This document shows positions 9,435-17,837 of a stretch of DNA of 64,000 bases, one piece after another. The stretch's first letter is position 1. Every line of letters begins with the position of its first letter. The notes under the pieces are model-generated. The model was not told the DNA's origin, did not search any database, and saw only the letters and a program-made list of their open reading frames with translations. The stretch comes from Rhizobium sp. BK196 (GTDB lineage Bacteria > Pseudomonadota > Alphaproteobacteria > Rhizobiales > Rhizobiaceae): NCBI RefSeq assembly GCF_014193255.1, contig NZ_JACHZB010000002.1, positions 806,001 through 870,000 on the forward strand. Direction: 5' to 3'. The position numbers were made by a program, and so were the translations under genes.

Positions 9435-10255
9435 AGCATCTCTCCTGATGGTGCCAAGTCGTCCCGGCCATGCCCCAGGGAAGCGACCGGGCCGTCCCGG
9501 TCGGGGCTGAAAATCGATGACTGGCCGGCAAGGCGCGGCGGCCAGATGGAAATGTCCTTGGTGATAGTGGCGCCGTAGCGCTCTTTCTCTTCGGGCCGGT
9601 CGCGGCGGCGTTCGAAGGCGACGACGCGGCTTGCGAGCGTGAAGGCCTCGCGCATGTCATGCGTGACCATGACGACGGTCATCTGCGTTTCGTGCCAGAG
9701 CCGCTTCATCAACGTGTGGATCTCTGCGCGGATGCCGGGGTCGAGTGCGCCGAAAGGTTCGTCGAGCAGCAGCACCTTCGGCTTCATGATGAGCGCTTGG
9801 GCGAGCGCCAAGCGCTGCTGCATGCCGCCGGAAAGCTGCGCCGGAAATTTGCTCTCCGAACCGGCAAGCCCGACCTCGGCAATCAGCTGACGTGCTTCCT
9901 CGATGGCACTGCGGCGAGCTGCGCCGAAGAGCTTGGCCTTGTAGCGCGCCGCGGACAATTCCTTGCCGAGCAGCACATTGCCGAGCACCGTCAGATGCGG
10001 AAAGACGGAATAGCGCTGATAGACGACGCCACGATCCGGTCCCGGTTCCGGCGGCAGCGGCTCGCCGTCGAGCAGGATCTTGCCTTTCGTCGGTTGCTCC
10101 TGGCCGAGCAGCATACGCAGGAAGGTGGTCTTGCCGCAGCCGGACGGGCCGACGAGGGCGACGAAGGCGCGGGAGGCGACGGTCAGCGACACGTCCTCGA
10201 GCACGATCTGGTCGCCATATTCCTTCCAGACTTTTTCGATCTTCAACTCGCTCAT
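9431..10255 (-). CDS. ABC transporter ATP-binding protein, SsuB/TauB type (probable guanidine importer)
   Basis: The 274-residue ATPase has Walker A GPSGCGKTT, a Q-loop in VVYQRYSVFPHLTV, signature QLSGGMQQRLA, Walker B LLLDEPFGALD and the switch histidine in MVTHDMREA. It belongs to the nitrate/sulfonate/taurine branch of importers. Beyond the core, the last 50 residues (after RVVAFERRRDRPEE) are a family-specific tail. The gene overlaps both neighbours by four bases (ATGA), permease upstream and deiminase-type gene downstream. Its place in a guanidine-riboswitch operon suggests that it powers guanidine import. The substrate is inferred, not shown. Confidence 0.93.
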   Translation of the reverse strand: MSELKIEKVWKEYGDQIVLEDVSLTVASRAFVALVGPSGCGKTTFLRMLLGQEQPTKGKILLDGEPLPPEPGPDRGVVYQRYSVFPHLTVLGNVLLGKELSAARYKAKLFGAARRSAIEEARQLIAEVGLAGSESKFPAQLSGGMQQRLALAQALIMKPKVLLLDEPFGALDPGIRAEIHTLMKRLWHETQMTVVMVTHDMREAFTLASRVVAFERRRDRPEEKERYGATITKDISIWPPRLAGQSSIFSPDRDGPVASLGHGRDDLAPSGEML

Positions 10256-11070
10256 ACCTGCTTCTCCAGTTCCGACCAGGGGAAGACGGCAATGCGCAGG
10301 CGATCGAGCAGTGCATTCATGACCACGGCAAGCAGCGTGATCCAGACGACATAGGGGAAGATGATGTCCATCGAGAGATAGCGGCGGACGAGGAAGATGC
10401 GGTAGCCGAGACCGGAATCCGAGGAGATCGCTTCAGCCGCAATCAGGAACAGCCAGGCTGGGCCGAGCTGGAGTCTCAGGCAGGTGATCAGACGCGGCAG
10501 GATCTGCGGCAGCACGACCCGCAGGCCGATCTGCCAGGAGGAGCCGCCAAGCGTCTCTGCCTTGACGATCTGCTCGCGCGGCAGTTCCAGTGCCTTCAGT
10601 GCCAGGTCGCGGATCATCGTCGGCGCGACACCGATGACGATGAGGGCGATCTTCGAGGTTTCGCCAAGCCCCATGACTATGAAGAGGATCGGCAGCAGCG
10701 CCAGCGGCGGAACCATGGAGATTGCGGCAACGAAAGGGGCAAGCAGCACCCTCAGATAGGGCAGCATGCCGATCAACATGCCAACTGCGAGCGCGATGGC
10801 CGTGGAGATGCCGAGGCCGGAAAGCAGGCGGATCAGGCTCGCGCCCGTGTCCGACCAGAGCAGAAATTCGCCGGTACGCTGGTCGGCGACGAACGCCAGA
10901 CGGTTGATCGCATCAGCAAAGCCGGTAAGGCTTGGCAGAAGCTTGTCATTGGCGTTTTCCGCCAGTCGTGCGGCCGAGCCGAAGGCATAGGCTACAACGA
11001 GCAGCACGAAGGGCAGCAGCATCAGGGCAAATTGCGCGCCCCGGCTCGGCCTCGTGTTGATCCAACGCAT
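10252..11070 (-). CDS. ABC transporter permease, SsuC/TauC type
   Basis: This 272-residue inner-membrane protein has about six hydrophobic segments and the cytoplasmic coupling loop typical of the SsuC family (KAETLGGSSWQIGLRVVLP), which contacts the ATPase. It is encoded between the binding protein and the ATPase, and its stop overlaps the ATPase start by four bases. It presumably forms a homodimeric channel for the substrate delivered by the periplasmic binding protein at 11128-12201. Confidence 0.92.
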   Translation of the reverse strand: MRWINTRPSRGAQFALMLLPFVLLVVAYAFGSAARLAENANDKLLPSLTGFADAINRLAFVADQRTGEFLLWSDTGASLIRLLSGLGISTAIALAVGMLIGMLPYLRVLLAPFVAAISMVPPLALLPILFIVMGLGETSKIALIVIGVAPTMIRDLALKALELPREQIVKAETLGGSSWQIGLRVVLPQILPRLITCLRLQLGPAWLFLIAAEAISSDSGLGYRIFLVRRYLSMDIIFPYVVWITLLAVVMNALLDRLRIAVFPWSELEKQV

Positions 11071-11127
11071 GGGAAATGCTCCGCTGGTGAAGGGACGGGA
11101 CGCGGCTAAGCCGCGCCGCCATTGCGA

Positions 11128-12201
11128 TCAGAGCGAACCGTCGGCGGCTGCCTTCATGTAGGTCTCGGTGAAACGCAGCTTCACATTGCCCGTATCGCCC
11201 AGCACCTTGCCGTCGGGCATTTCGATGCCAATGACGTTCGCAGAGGGCGCGCCGTTGCCGAGCAGGCCCTTCTCGAAGAGGAAGTTACGAACCAGATCCA
11301 TGGTCTTCGGCAGGTTCGGCGACGCGGTGAAGGCAACGGCATCGGCCGGCTTGTCGAAGAGCTTGGTGGCGGCAAGCTGGGCTTCAAAACCGGCGAGATC
11401 GGTGCCCGAAGCGGACCCCATTGCTTCACGGGCTGCCTTGCCCTCGGCAGTATCGGCACGCAGAAGAGCGGCTGTCTCGTACCAGATGCCGGCCAGCGCC
11501 TTGCCGAAGTTCGGATTGTCCTTGAGTACGCCGCTATTGGCGACCATCAGGTCGATGATTTCGCCCGGCACCTGCGAACTGTCGAAAACTTTCTTTGCCG
11601 TGGGATCTTCGAGGATGGTGGAGACCAGCGGGTTCCAGGTGACGACGGCGGTGACATCTGATGTCTTGTAGGCCGCAACCATATCGGCGTCCGACGTGTT
11701 GACTACCTTCACGTCACGCTCGGCCAGTTTGATGCTTTCGAGCGCGCGGGCCAGCAGATAGTGCGAGACGGAGAATTCGACGAGATTAACGTTCTGGCCC
11801 TTGATATCGGCAAGGCTCGCCTTGTCCTTCAGGATGACGGCGTCATTGCCGTTCGAGAAGTCACCCACGATCACAGCCGTCGTGTCGACGCCGCCGGCAG
11901 CCGGAATCGACAAGCCATCCATGTTGGTCAGCGTTACTGCGTCGAAGGCGCCTGCCGTGTACTGGTTCATCGATTCCACGTAGTCGTTGAACTGCGTGAC
12001 ATCGATCTTGATGCCGTATTTGTCGGCCCATTTCTTGACGATGCCGTGGTCAGCCGCATAGCCCCAGGGCATCCAGCCGACATAGATGGACCAGGCGACC
12101 TTGAATTCGGTCTTCTGCTCGGCCTTGGCGATGGAGCTGAAACCCAAGGCCAGCGAGGCGGAAAGCGCGGTGATGGAAAGGATCTTCGAAAAAGTCTGCA
12201 T
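11128..12201 (-). CDS. ABC transporter substrate-binding protein (probable guanidine/urea-type)
   Basis: The start is placed at 12201 (MQTFSKIL...) because it gives a classical signal peptide ending AKA before EQKTEFK, and because an AAAAGGGG sequence lies 8 bases before it. The mature protein of about 330 residues is a periplasmic NMT1/SsuA-type binding protein (WSIYVGWMPWGYAADHGIVKK). It is the first gene of the riboswitch-controlled operon. The ribosome-binding sequence lies within alternative hairpins just downstream of the riboswitch, so translation of this gene is probably the regulated step. Guanidine as ligand is inferred from the operon. Confidence 0.92.
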   Translation of the reverse strand: MQTFSKILSITALSASLALGFSSIAKAEQKTEFKVAWSIYVGWMPWGYAADHGIVKKWADKYGIKIDVTQFNDYVESMNQYTAGAFDAVTLTNMDGLSIPAAGGVDTTAVIVGDFSNGNDAVILKDKASLADIKGQNVNLVEFSVSHYLLARALESIKLAERDVKVVNTSDADMVAAYKTSDVTAVVTWNPLVSTILEDPTAKKVFDSSQVPGEIIDLMVANSGVLKDNPNFGKALAGIWYETAALLRADTAEGKAAREAMGSASGTDLAGFEAQLAATKLFDKPADAVAFTASPNLPKTMDLVRNFLFEKGLLGNGAPSANVIGIEMPDGKVLGDTGNVKLRFTETYMKAAADGSL

Positions 12202-12210
12202 TGAAATTCC

Positions 12211-12264
12211 CCTTTTGCTTTTCTCAAAAGGGATCGGCAATGACCATCGTGCCGCCAATCCCTT
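12211..12264 (-). promoter_or_regulatory. Expression platform: mutually exclusive hairpins at the ribosome-binding site
   Basis: Between the aptamer and the start codon the RNA contains AAGGGATTGGC, which pairs over 11 positions (one G-U) with GCCGATCCCTT (12254-12264 with 12228-12238). The 3' arm of that stem, extended as CCCTTTTG, can instead pair with CAAAAGGG, which contains the ribosome-binding sequence. One fold frees the ribosome-binding site and the other hides it. The long stem is followed by only four T, so it is a weak intrinsic terminator at best. A local GCCAA-GGGA-TTGGC hairpin is a third option. The base pairing is seen; the switching mechanism is inferred. Confidence 0.6.
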
Positions 12265-12275
12265 GGCTTACGAGG

Positions 12276-12375
12276 TCTCCCGGGCTTTTGTCCCGCCGTG
12301 CACCCGACAGGATTTCTCCCCCGCCGGTAGTAGCTCTCGGACCAGCCGCGCTTTTTGAAAACGCCGGAACCCTAG
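12276..12375 (-). ncRNA. Guanidine-I (ykkC) riboswitch aptamer
   Basis: The minus strand carries the conserved blocks of the guanidine-I aptamer in order: CTAGGGTTCCGG, then CTGGTCCGAGAGCTAC, then ACGGCGGGACAAAAGCCC ending CGGGAGA. These are the diagnostic sequences of the ykkC class that binds the guanidinium ion and turns genes on. The aptamer lies about 75 bases before the start codon of the binding-protein gene and about 12 bases after the expected start site of the sigma-54 promoter. It controls the importer, carboxylase, deiminase-type and allophanate hydrolase genes. Confidence 0.95.
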
Positions 12376-12397
12376 CCACCAACTCTGCTTTTATCGA

Positions 12398-12413
12398 AGC
12401 AAGCACTGTGCCA
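12398..12413 (-). promoter_or_regulatory. Sigma-54 (RpoN) promoter of the guanidine operon
   Basis: The minus strand reads TGGCACAGTGCTTGCT, an essentially perfect match to the -24/-12 consensus TGGCAC-N5-TTGCW, with GG and GC exactly ten bases apart. The predicted start site is near 12387, immediately before the riboswitch aptamer. Half-sites TGCAC (12450-12454) and GTGCA (12476-12480) lie upstream at a distance compatible with NtrC binding. Nitrogen limitation through NtrC would start transcription and guanidine would license expression. NtrC involvement is an inference. Confidence 0.88.
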
Positions 12414-12672
12414 GTTTATAAATGTCCTTGATTTTCAAAGATCGGCAGATGCACCGCTCCATTTAGCAGATAAAAGTGCATACTGATGCTTAATTTACAG
12501 GCAAAACATGGCTATGTGTAAGCGGAGTGCATAAAATTGGCGCGCCTCCACGACTGAACAAGAGCGCCGTATATTCGCGCCAAGAAGATGGTTCCTTGGT
12601 GCCTGCACTGCTAGAAATTCAGATTGCCGGCTCGTCGGAAGCGTAGTGCGCGCCCAACTGCGGTCTGACGAT

Positions 12673-12990
12673 CTACGGAATGTCTCTCGACTCCAGTTCC
12701 GGGCAGCTTTCTTCGTTTCCGAAAATGATCTCCTTGCGATCTCCGTCAAGTGTCAGTCCCCTGAAGATCAGCACGTTCTCGTCGCGATAGACGATCTCGC
12801 TTCGGTAAATACCGGCGCGTATCGCTCTGTTCTTCGCCCGGCTGACGTTGCATTGCCCGATCGGCGGCGACACATGCCAATTAGACGTGCCTTGCGTATC
12901 GGTTTGCCAGCCGGCGGCGGAAACAAGCGCCGAACTAACGAGCAGGGCAAATGCTGACAGTAAAAGTTTGAGCGGCAATCGAGATTTCAC
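12673..12990 (-). CDS. Small secreted protein of unknown function
   Basis: I do not recognise the family. The likely start is the GTG at 12990, preceded by GGGAG, giving a typical signal peptide (VKSRLPLKLLLSAFALLVSS) cleaved near VSA-AGWQ. A TTG at 13008 is an alternative start. The mature part of about 80 residues has two cysteines (in PIGQCNVS and EESCPE) that could form a disulfide bond in the periplasm. The gene has no partner in an operon; it lies upstream of the guanidine operon in the same orientation, separated by about 260 bp. Confidence 0.6.
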   Translation of the reverse strand: MKSRLPLKLLLSAFALLVSSALVSAAGWQTDTQGTSNWHVSPPIGQCNVSRAKNRAIRAGIYRSEIVYRDENVLIFRGLTLDGDRKEIIFGNEESCPELESRDIP

Positions 12991-13235
12991 GACGGTACTC
13001 CCAGACAATTCAGCTATCGATGCCGCTGCTATTATCTGAAATTGCCTGCCAGATCATCCGATGGCGCGCCGACCAGCTTTGACTTTTCAGGGAATGGTGA
13101 ACGATCACGCTCATGATCGATGGGAGATGCCTCCCTGGGTTCAGGTTCGTGCCTGTGCCGCAAAGCCGTGCCAGCAGTCGGCGATGAGTTCGATGCCGCT
13201 GATCCGCTTCTTAAGATCTGAAAGAACCGCCGTTT

Positions 13236-13640
13236 TCAATCTCCCGGCACGCCGGGAAGTGCTGCCGTTTCGCCGAACCAGTCGAGTGCGGAACTGCACC
13301 AGATCTGGCTCTTCGGCTTCAGCGTGACACGCTGGTTGATGCTGCCCCAGCGGATGCCCCAGCTGCGGGCGTCCTCGTCGACGCCCGTGGTGAAGAGCGG
13401 CGAGCCACATTCCGGGCAAAAGTATTGCAGGCGCTTGCGGCCGTTATCGGCGGTCTTGGTATAGAGCTTCGGTGGATTGCCGGTCAGGCGCACGGCCTCG
13501 CGCGGCACACTTGCGGTGACGCGATAGGGTGAGCCGGTTAGCCGCTGGCAATCCGTGCAATGGCAGATGGAGATCGCGTCGGGATCGATGTCGGCCTCAT
13601 AGGTAACGAAGCCGCAATGACATTGCCCGTCGATATTCAT
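13236..13640 (-). CDS. GFA family protein (glutathione-dependent formaldehyde-activating-like)
   Basis: The 134-residue protein begins MNIDGQCHCGFVTYEA and has the zinc-binding cysteines of the GFA/CENP-V fold: CHCG at the N terminus, ICHCTDCQ around residue 30 and FCPECGSPLF around residue 75. The start at 13640 is preceded by AGGAG. The founding family member carries out or assists condensation of formaldehyde with glutathione, but most short paralogues are uncharacterised, so the substrate here is unknown. An upstream extension of this reading frame to 13925 overlaps the neighbouring transferase gene and is not likely to be translated. Confidence 0.85.
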   Translation of the reverse strand: MNIDGQCHCGFVTYEADIDPDAISICHCTDCQRLTGSPYRVTASVPREAVRLTGNPPKLYTKTADNGRKRLQYFCPECGSPLFTTGVDEDARSWGIRWGSINQRVTLKPKSQIWCSSALDWFGETAALPGVPGD

Positions 13641-13833
13641 GAAGGCTGCTCCTCTCACCGCACGAACATGGCTGAAGGTAGCGGCTCGCTGCCCGGCGTC
13701 AACGTGCGGCTCGCGACCCGTGACAAGCCAGGTCTCCAGCTTGCAGATCGTCCGGCGGTTACGAACATACGCAGTCAAATTTTGGTTTTGCCCGCCTCGG
13801 CGCTTTGAAGGCGTCTCGCGGACGCGTGGCCAC

Positions 13834-15453
13834 CTAACTCCTGCCGTCGGAAGAGATCCCAATCGCCAGTCCGTCGCCACGTGGATCATGGGCGCCAAGT
13901 GCCAAGCCTTCCGCGTCGATGGCAATCACGCCTGCCTGTCCTGCAAGCGGGCTCTGCGCCTCGATCGGTGATAGCGCGTGGCCTCGTGTCAGCAGTTCGG
14001 CAAGCACCGCTTCACCGGCATCGCTTTCCAGCTTCAGGCTGTCGCGGCTGTCGGAAAAGGTTTTGCCGAGCAGAAAGCGCGGACCGGCCAGTGCGGCTGC
14101 CGGTTCCTCCTCGAAGTCGATCAGCCGCGTCAGCAGCATCGCCAGCGTCTGTGGCTGGCCATCGGCACCCTGCGTGCCGTAGAGCAGAGCGGGTCTGCCG
14201 TTTCGCAGGCCGAGGCCGGGATTCAAGGTGTAGAATGGCCGTTTGCCTGGAGCGATACCATTTACATGTTTGGGATCGGGCGAGAAAGCGGCACCGCGGT
14301 TCTGCCAGAGAATTCCGGTATCGCCGACGACCACGCCGCTGCCCCAATCGAAATAGGTGCTCTGCAAAACGCTGACGCTGCCCCCCGCTGCATCGGTTGC
14401 GGCGAAGAACACGGTATCGCCGCTACGAAAGGGGGCTGGCCATTCGAGGGCTCTTAGGGGATCGATCGAAGCTGCCGCCTGCGCGAGATGTTGCGTGCTC
14501 AGCCAGTCCCCCACCGGCTGCGGTGCGGCATCGGGATCGGCAATGCCGCCACGGTCGAGAAAGGCGCGTTTGACGGCTTCGATACAGAGGTGCAGATGGT
14601 CGGCGCTGCCGGCTTTTTGGGCGGCGAGATCGAAATGGGCGAGAATGCCCATGATCGCCAGCGTCGACAGACCCTGTGTCGGCGGCGGCGGAGCAAGCAG
14701 CTCGAAGCCGCGGTAGGGGAGGCTGAGTGGCGCTACTTCGCGCGTTCCGGTCGCCATGAGATCGGCGGCGGTTAAGGGGGAGCCCGCCGCCTGAAGCCCT
14801 GCCGCGATCCTCGTGCCGAGTTCGCCCTCGTAGAAGGAGCGCGGCCCGTCGCGGGCGATCAGCGAAAGCGAGTGCGCCAAATTCCTCTGCCGAAACAGAC
14901 TGCCGGTTTCAGGTGCTGCGCCATCCGGCATGAAGAGCGTTGAAAAACCCGACCAGCCGGCCACTTCCGCCTGTCGGAATGTGAGCCAGAAGCTTTGCGA
15001 GCGCGTGACCGGAAATCCCTCTTCGGCGTGGCGGATCGCATCGGCAAGCAAGACGGAGAAACCGATCTTTCCGCCCCAGTGCCGCGTGGAATAGTCGTAC
15101 GCGTGGCGCCAGGCGTCGACGGCGCAGGCCGAAGTCAGCGCAGAAAGCGGTCCCCGCAGTGGAATGCTGCCGTCGAAACTCGGCAGTTCCCGCGCCGCCT
15201 GGCCGATGCCGAGAAAACATGTCCTCCGTCCGCTGCGATCAGCAACGATCCAGACGGAATCGCCGCCGAGCCCGCAGAAATGCGGATAGACAACGGCAAT
15301 CGTGCTGCCGATGGCGATCGCTGCCTCCAGCGCGTTGCCGCCAGCCTGCAGGATCGCCGCACCTGCCTCGCTCGCCAGCGCATGCGGAGACGTCACCATG
15401 CCGCTGCGTCCGGCCGCCTGTTTTCCGAAGTCCCGGCCTGCCGGTATCGCCAT
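13834..15453 (-). CDS. Gamma-glutamyltransferase family protein
   Basis: The 539-residue protein has the layout of the gamma-glutamyltranspeptidase/cephalosporin-acylase Ntn-hydrolase family. An N-terminal region MVTSPHALASEAGAAILQAG precedes a central self-cleavage site at GDTVFFAATDAAGG, whose threonine (T347) would become the nucleophile of the small subunit. No signal peptide is visible, so it may be cytoplasmic, unlike classical GGT. The ATG at 15453 lies just after the stop of the kinase gene (TGAACATG), so translation is coupled. The neighbours (sugar kinase, BtpA protein, DeoR regulator) suggest a substrate with an amide or gamma-glutamyl bond in the same pathway. The actual substrate is unknown. 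Confidence 0.87.
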   Translation of the reverse strand: MAIPAGRDFGKQAAGRSGMVTSPHALASEAGAAILQAGGNALEAAIAIGSTIAVVYPHFCGLGGDSVWIVADRSGRRTCFLGIGQAARELPSFDGSIPLRGPLSALTSACAVDAWRHAYDYSTRHWGGKIGFSVLLADAIRHAEEGFPVTRSQSFWLTFRQAEVAGWSGFSTLFMPDGAAPETGSLFRQRNLAHSLSLIARDGPRSFYEGELGTRIAAGLQAAGSPLTAADLMATGTREVAPLSLPYRGFELLAPPPPTQGLSTLAIMGILAHFDLAAQKAGSADHLHLCIEAVKRAFLDRGGIADPDAAPQPVGDWLSTQHLAQAAASIDPLRALEWPAPFRSGDTVFFAATDAAGGSVSVLQSTYFDWGSGVVVGDTGILWQNRGAAFSPDPKHVNGIAPGKRPFYTLNPGLGLRNGRPALLYGTQGADGQPQTLAMLLTRLIDFEEEPAAALAGPRFLLGKTFSDSRDSLKLESDAGEAVLAELLTRGHALSPIEAQSPLAGQAGVIAIDAEGLALGAHDPRGDGLAIGISSDGRS

Positions 15454-15455
15454 GT

Positions 15456-16952
15456 TCAAATCCCGTTGGATCCAGGTCTGTAATGCGCGCGATAGGTCCG
15501 GTAGCCCCGATCATAAACGGCAGCATTGTCGGGATTGGGGGTGATCCATTCGCCCTGGCCGACAAAGGCGGTCACGCCGGACCAATCCTCGGTGAGCCTC
15601 GCGCCGATCGCTGCGGCCCAGGCGACGCCGAGACAGGAGCCGGGATGGCCGGTGAGACCCTGCAGTGGCTGCTGCAGCACGTCGGACACAATCTGCATCC
15701 AGATAGGGCTCTGCGATCCCCCGTCCGAGACGATGAAACGCGTCGTCGGATGACCGATATCGTTCAAGACGTCGATATGATGGCGTAGCGCATATGCATA
15801 GGCCTCCAGCAGCGCCCGCCAGAGATGGCCGATATGGTGCGAGAGCGTCAGCCCGTCAATCAAGCCGCGCGCGCTGGCATCGTGGATCGGCGTCTTCTCG
15901 CCGAGGAAGTAGGGCAGGATCGTCAGCCCGTCCGCGCCGGCCGCGCATTCCGCGGCCAGCCGGTCGAGATAGCGGTGTACCGATATTCCCTCCGCCTTTG
16001 CCGCGATCTCCTCGCGTCCGGCGAAGGTGCGGACGAACCAGTTAAGTCCCGAGCCGCCGGTCGACATGCAGCCGTTCGGCATATAGAGCCCCGGCACCAG
16101 ATGATAATCGAGGAACATGCGCGGATCGGGCCGGGCGACATCCGTCGCTGTCAGGATATCCACCGCGCCGCCGAATTTCAGCAACACGTCGCCCGCCTTA
16201 TTGATCCCCGCGCCGAAGGCCGAGGCGACCATGTCGGCTGCCCCGCCGATAACAGGCGTTCCAGGTGAAAGTCCCGTCGCCCTGGCGGCCTCGCGGCTGA
16301 CATGGCCAAGCACTTCGTGCGATAATATCTTCCGAGGAATGGCATCCCGTCGAATCCTGGCAAACGCGATCAATTCGTCGTCGAGCCTGCCGGTACTGAT
16401 ATCGATGAAACCCGCTTCCAGTGCCCAGTTCTGCTCGATCGCCTTCTTTCCAGTCAGCTTCCAATTGACGAAATCATAGGAACCCATAATGGTTGCAATG
16501 CGCGCGAAGACCTCGGGCTCATGCCGGGCGATCCAGCGCAGCTTAGCCGTCACCAGCTGCTGATTGATGCCGTTTCCCGCTCTGCGGAGAAAATCCGCCT
16601 CATTCCACTCGGCCCTGAGCTCCTCGACTTCCTCGCCGCAGCGCCCGTCGCTCTGCTGGATGCTGGGCCTCAGCACCCTGCCGGCGTCATCAAGGAGCAC
16701 AACGGCCGGCAACATGCCGGTCACACCGACGGCCGCTATTTGCCGTGCCTCGATCCCGCTCGTCGCGATCAATTCCCTGGTAATTTCGCAAACATTCGCC
16801 CACCATTCCGCCGGGTCTTCCTCGGCCCAGCCGTGCTGCGGCGAATGAAGCGTCGAAGGCCGCGAGGCAAGCCCCAGCACGCGGTTTGGCAGTTCGATCA
16901 AGATGCCGATGGTGGAGGTGGTGCCGATATCGAGGCCGAGCGTAATGGACAT
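15456..16952 (-). CDS. FGGY-family carbohydrate kinase
   Basis: This 498-residue kinase starts with the FGGY phosphate-binding motif LGLDIGTTSTIGILIE. It has the second-domain motifs GAADMVASAFGAGI and TGGSGLNWFVRTF, and a C-terminal ATP-binding motif SDGGSQSPIWMQI. It phosphorylates a sugar or polyol, with xylulose or ribulose-type substrates being the nearest well-known cases. It lies 15 bases after the BtpA/SgcQ gene and is followed directly by the GGT-like gene. The substrate cannot be read from the sequence. Confidence 0.92.
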   Translation of the reverse strand: MSITLGLDIGTTSTIGILIELPNRVLGLASRPSTLHSPQHGWAEEDPAEWWANVCEITRELIATSGIEARQIAAVGVTGMLPAVVLLDDAGRVLRPSIQQSDGRCGEEVEELRAEWNEADFLRRAGNGINQQLVTAKLRWIARHEPEVFARIATIMGSYDFVNWKLTGKKAIEQNWALEAGFIDISTGRLDDELIAFARIRRDAIPRKILSHEVLGHVSREAARATGLSPGTPVIGGAADMVASAFGAGINKAGDVLLKFGGAVDILTATDVARPDPRMFLDYHLVPGLYMPNGCMSTGGSGLNWFVRTFAGREEIAAKAEGISVHRYLDRLAAECAAGADGLTILPYFLGEKTPIHDASARGLIDGLTLSHHIGHLWRALLEAYAYALRHHIDVLNDIGHPTTRFIVSDGGSQSPIWMQIVSDVLQQPLQGLTGHPGSCLGVAWAAAIGARLTEDWSGVTAFVGQGEWITPNPDNAAVYDRGYRTYRAHYRPGSNGI

Positions 16953-16967
16953 AAAGGTTCCGGTCGT

Positions 16968-17768
16968 TTAGCGCAGCTTTTCGACGATCTCCATGAAACG
17001 CCTCACCCGGTCGCCGTCGACGGGGTTCCATGTATTGCCATCCACCTTGAAATGGGTGCCGATGACGACGCCGCTGGCAACGCTCAATATCTCGCGCACA
17101 TTGTCTTTGTTGACGCCCGTATTAGCAAAGACCGGAACGTCCCGGACCGTCTCGCAGACGCGCCTCAGGTCCGATTGATCGACGGCCTGCCCTGTCAGCG
17201 GTCCTGAAACCAGGATGGCATCGGCGAGCGACGAGAATACGGCGCTTTTTGCCCTGAGCTCAATCGGGCGCTGGTCCAACGAATGGGCAAATTCGGCGTT
17301 GATGTTGAAGAGCATCTTCATATCTGCGCGGCCGAGACTATGCCGCAGCCGCGCTGCCTTGGCGCAATCGGGCTGCCAGACACCCATGTCAGAGGCGAAC
17401 ACCCCAGTGAATATCTCGCGAACGAAGCTCGCGCCGGTTACCGCGCCGATCGCAACGCTTGCCGAAGGATCCCAGAGATAGTTCACGCCGAATGGCACGG
17501 CCAGATGCGGCTTCACCCGCTCGACGATAGAGGTCATCGCCGCCAATCCCTCGGGCGGCGCCTGGAAGACGTAGGGCCTGTCGTTCTCGTTCCCGAACAT
17601 GATGGCGTCGACACCGCCCGCCTGCAGTTTCTCGACATCGGAAAGCACGTCGTCGACGAGCCTGTTCACCCCACCGGCAGCGTCATAGGCTGGCGAGCCG
17701 GGCAAGGCGCCGATATGCGCCATCGCGATGACCGCTTTCTTCTTGACGCCAAAAAAATCAAAGATCAT
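16968..17768 (-). CDS. BtpA/SgcQ family TIM-barrel protein
   Basis: The 266-residue protein belongs to the BtpA/SgcQ family, with the opening KKAVIAMAHIGALPGSPAYD and the central IMFGNENDRPYVFQAPPE. A start at 17768 is supported by AGGAG 8 bases upstream. The family has a TIM-barrel fold; SgcQ is found in sugar gene clusters, whereas the cyanobacterial BtpA name comes from a photosystem phenotype. Here its position between a DeoR regulator and an FGGY kinase favours a role in sugar or nucleoside breakdown. The reaction is unknown. Confidence 0.88.
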   Translation of the reverse strand: MIFDFFGVKKKAVIAMAHIGALPGSPAYDAAGGVNRLVDDVLSDVEKLQAGGVDAIMFGNENDRPYVFQAPPEGLAAMTSIVERVKPHLAVPFGVNYLWDPSASVAIGAVTGASFVREIFTGVFASDMGVWQPDCAKAARLRHSLGRADMKMLFNINAEFAHSLDQRPIELRAKSAVFSSLADAILVSGPLTGQAVDQSDLRRVCETVRDVPVFANTGVNKDNVREILSVASGVVIGTHFKVDGNTWNPVDGDRVRRFMEIVEKLR

Positions 17769-17837
17769 GCGAGAACTCCTTGAAGCGCAATCGGATGGAC
17801 GGGCATCCGCGGGGGGACGGATGCGGGAGAGGGCACA

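Noticed and set aside
12226..12264. Intrinsic terminator after the riboswitch
   Set aside because: The stem is good, but it is followed by only four T and then GAGA. The alternative pairing with the ribosome-binding sequence explains the arms better, so I list it as an expression platform.
12495..12749. An 84-codon frame upstream of the guanidine operon
   Set aside because: It overlaps the secreted-protein gene in another frame, has an arginine- and serine-rich composition typical of shadow frames and has no start signal.
13641..13925. N-terminal extension of the GFA-family protein
   Set aside because: The internal ATG at 13640 has a clear ribosome-binding site and a family-typical N terminus; the extension overlaps the GGT-like gene.
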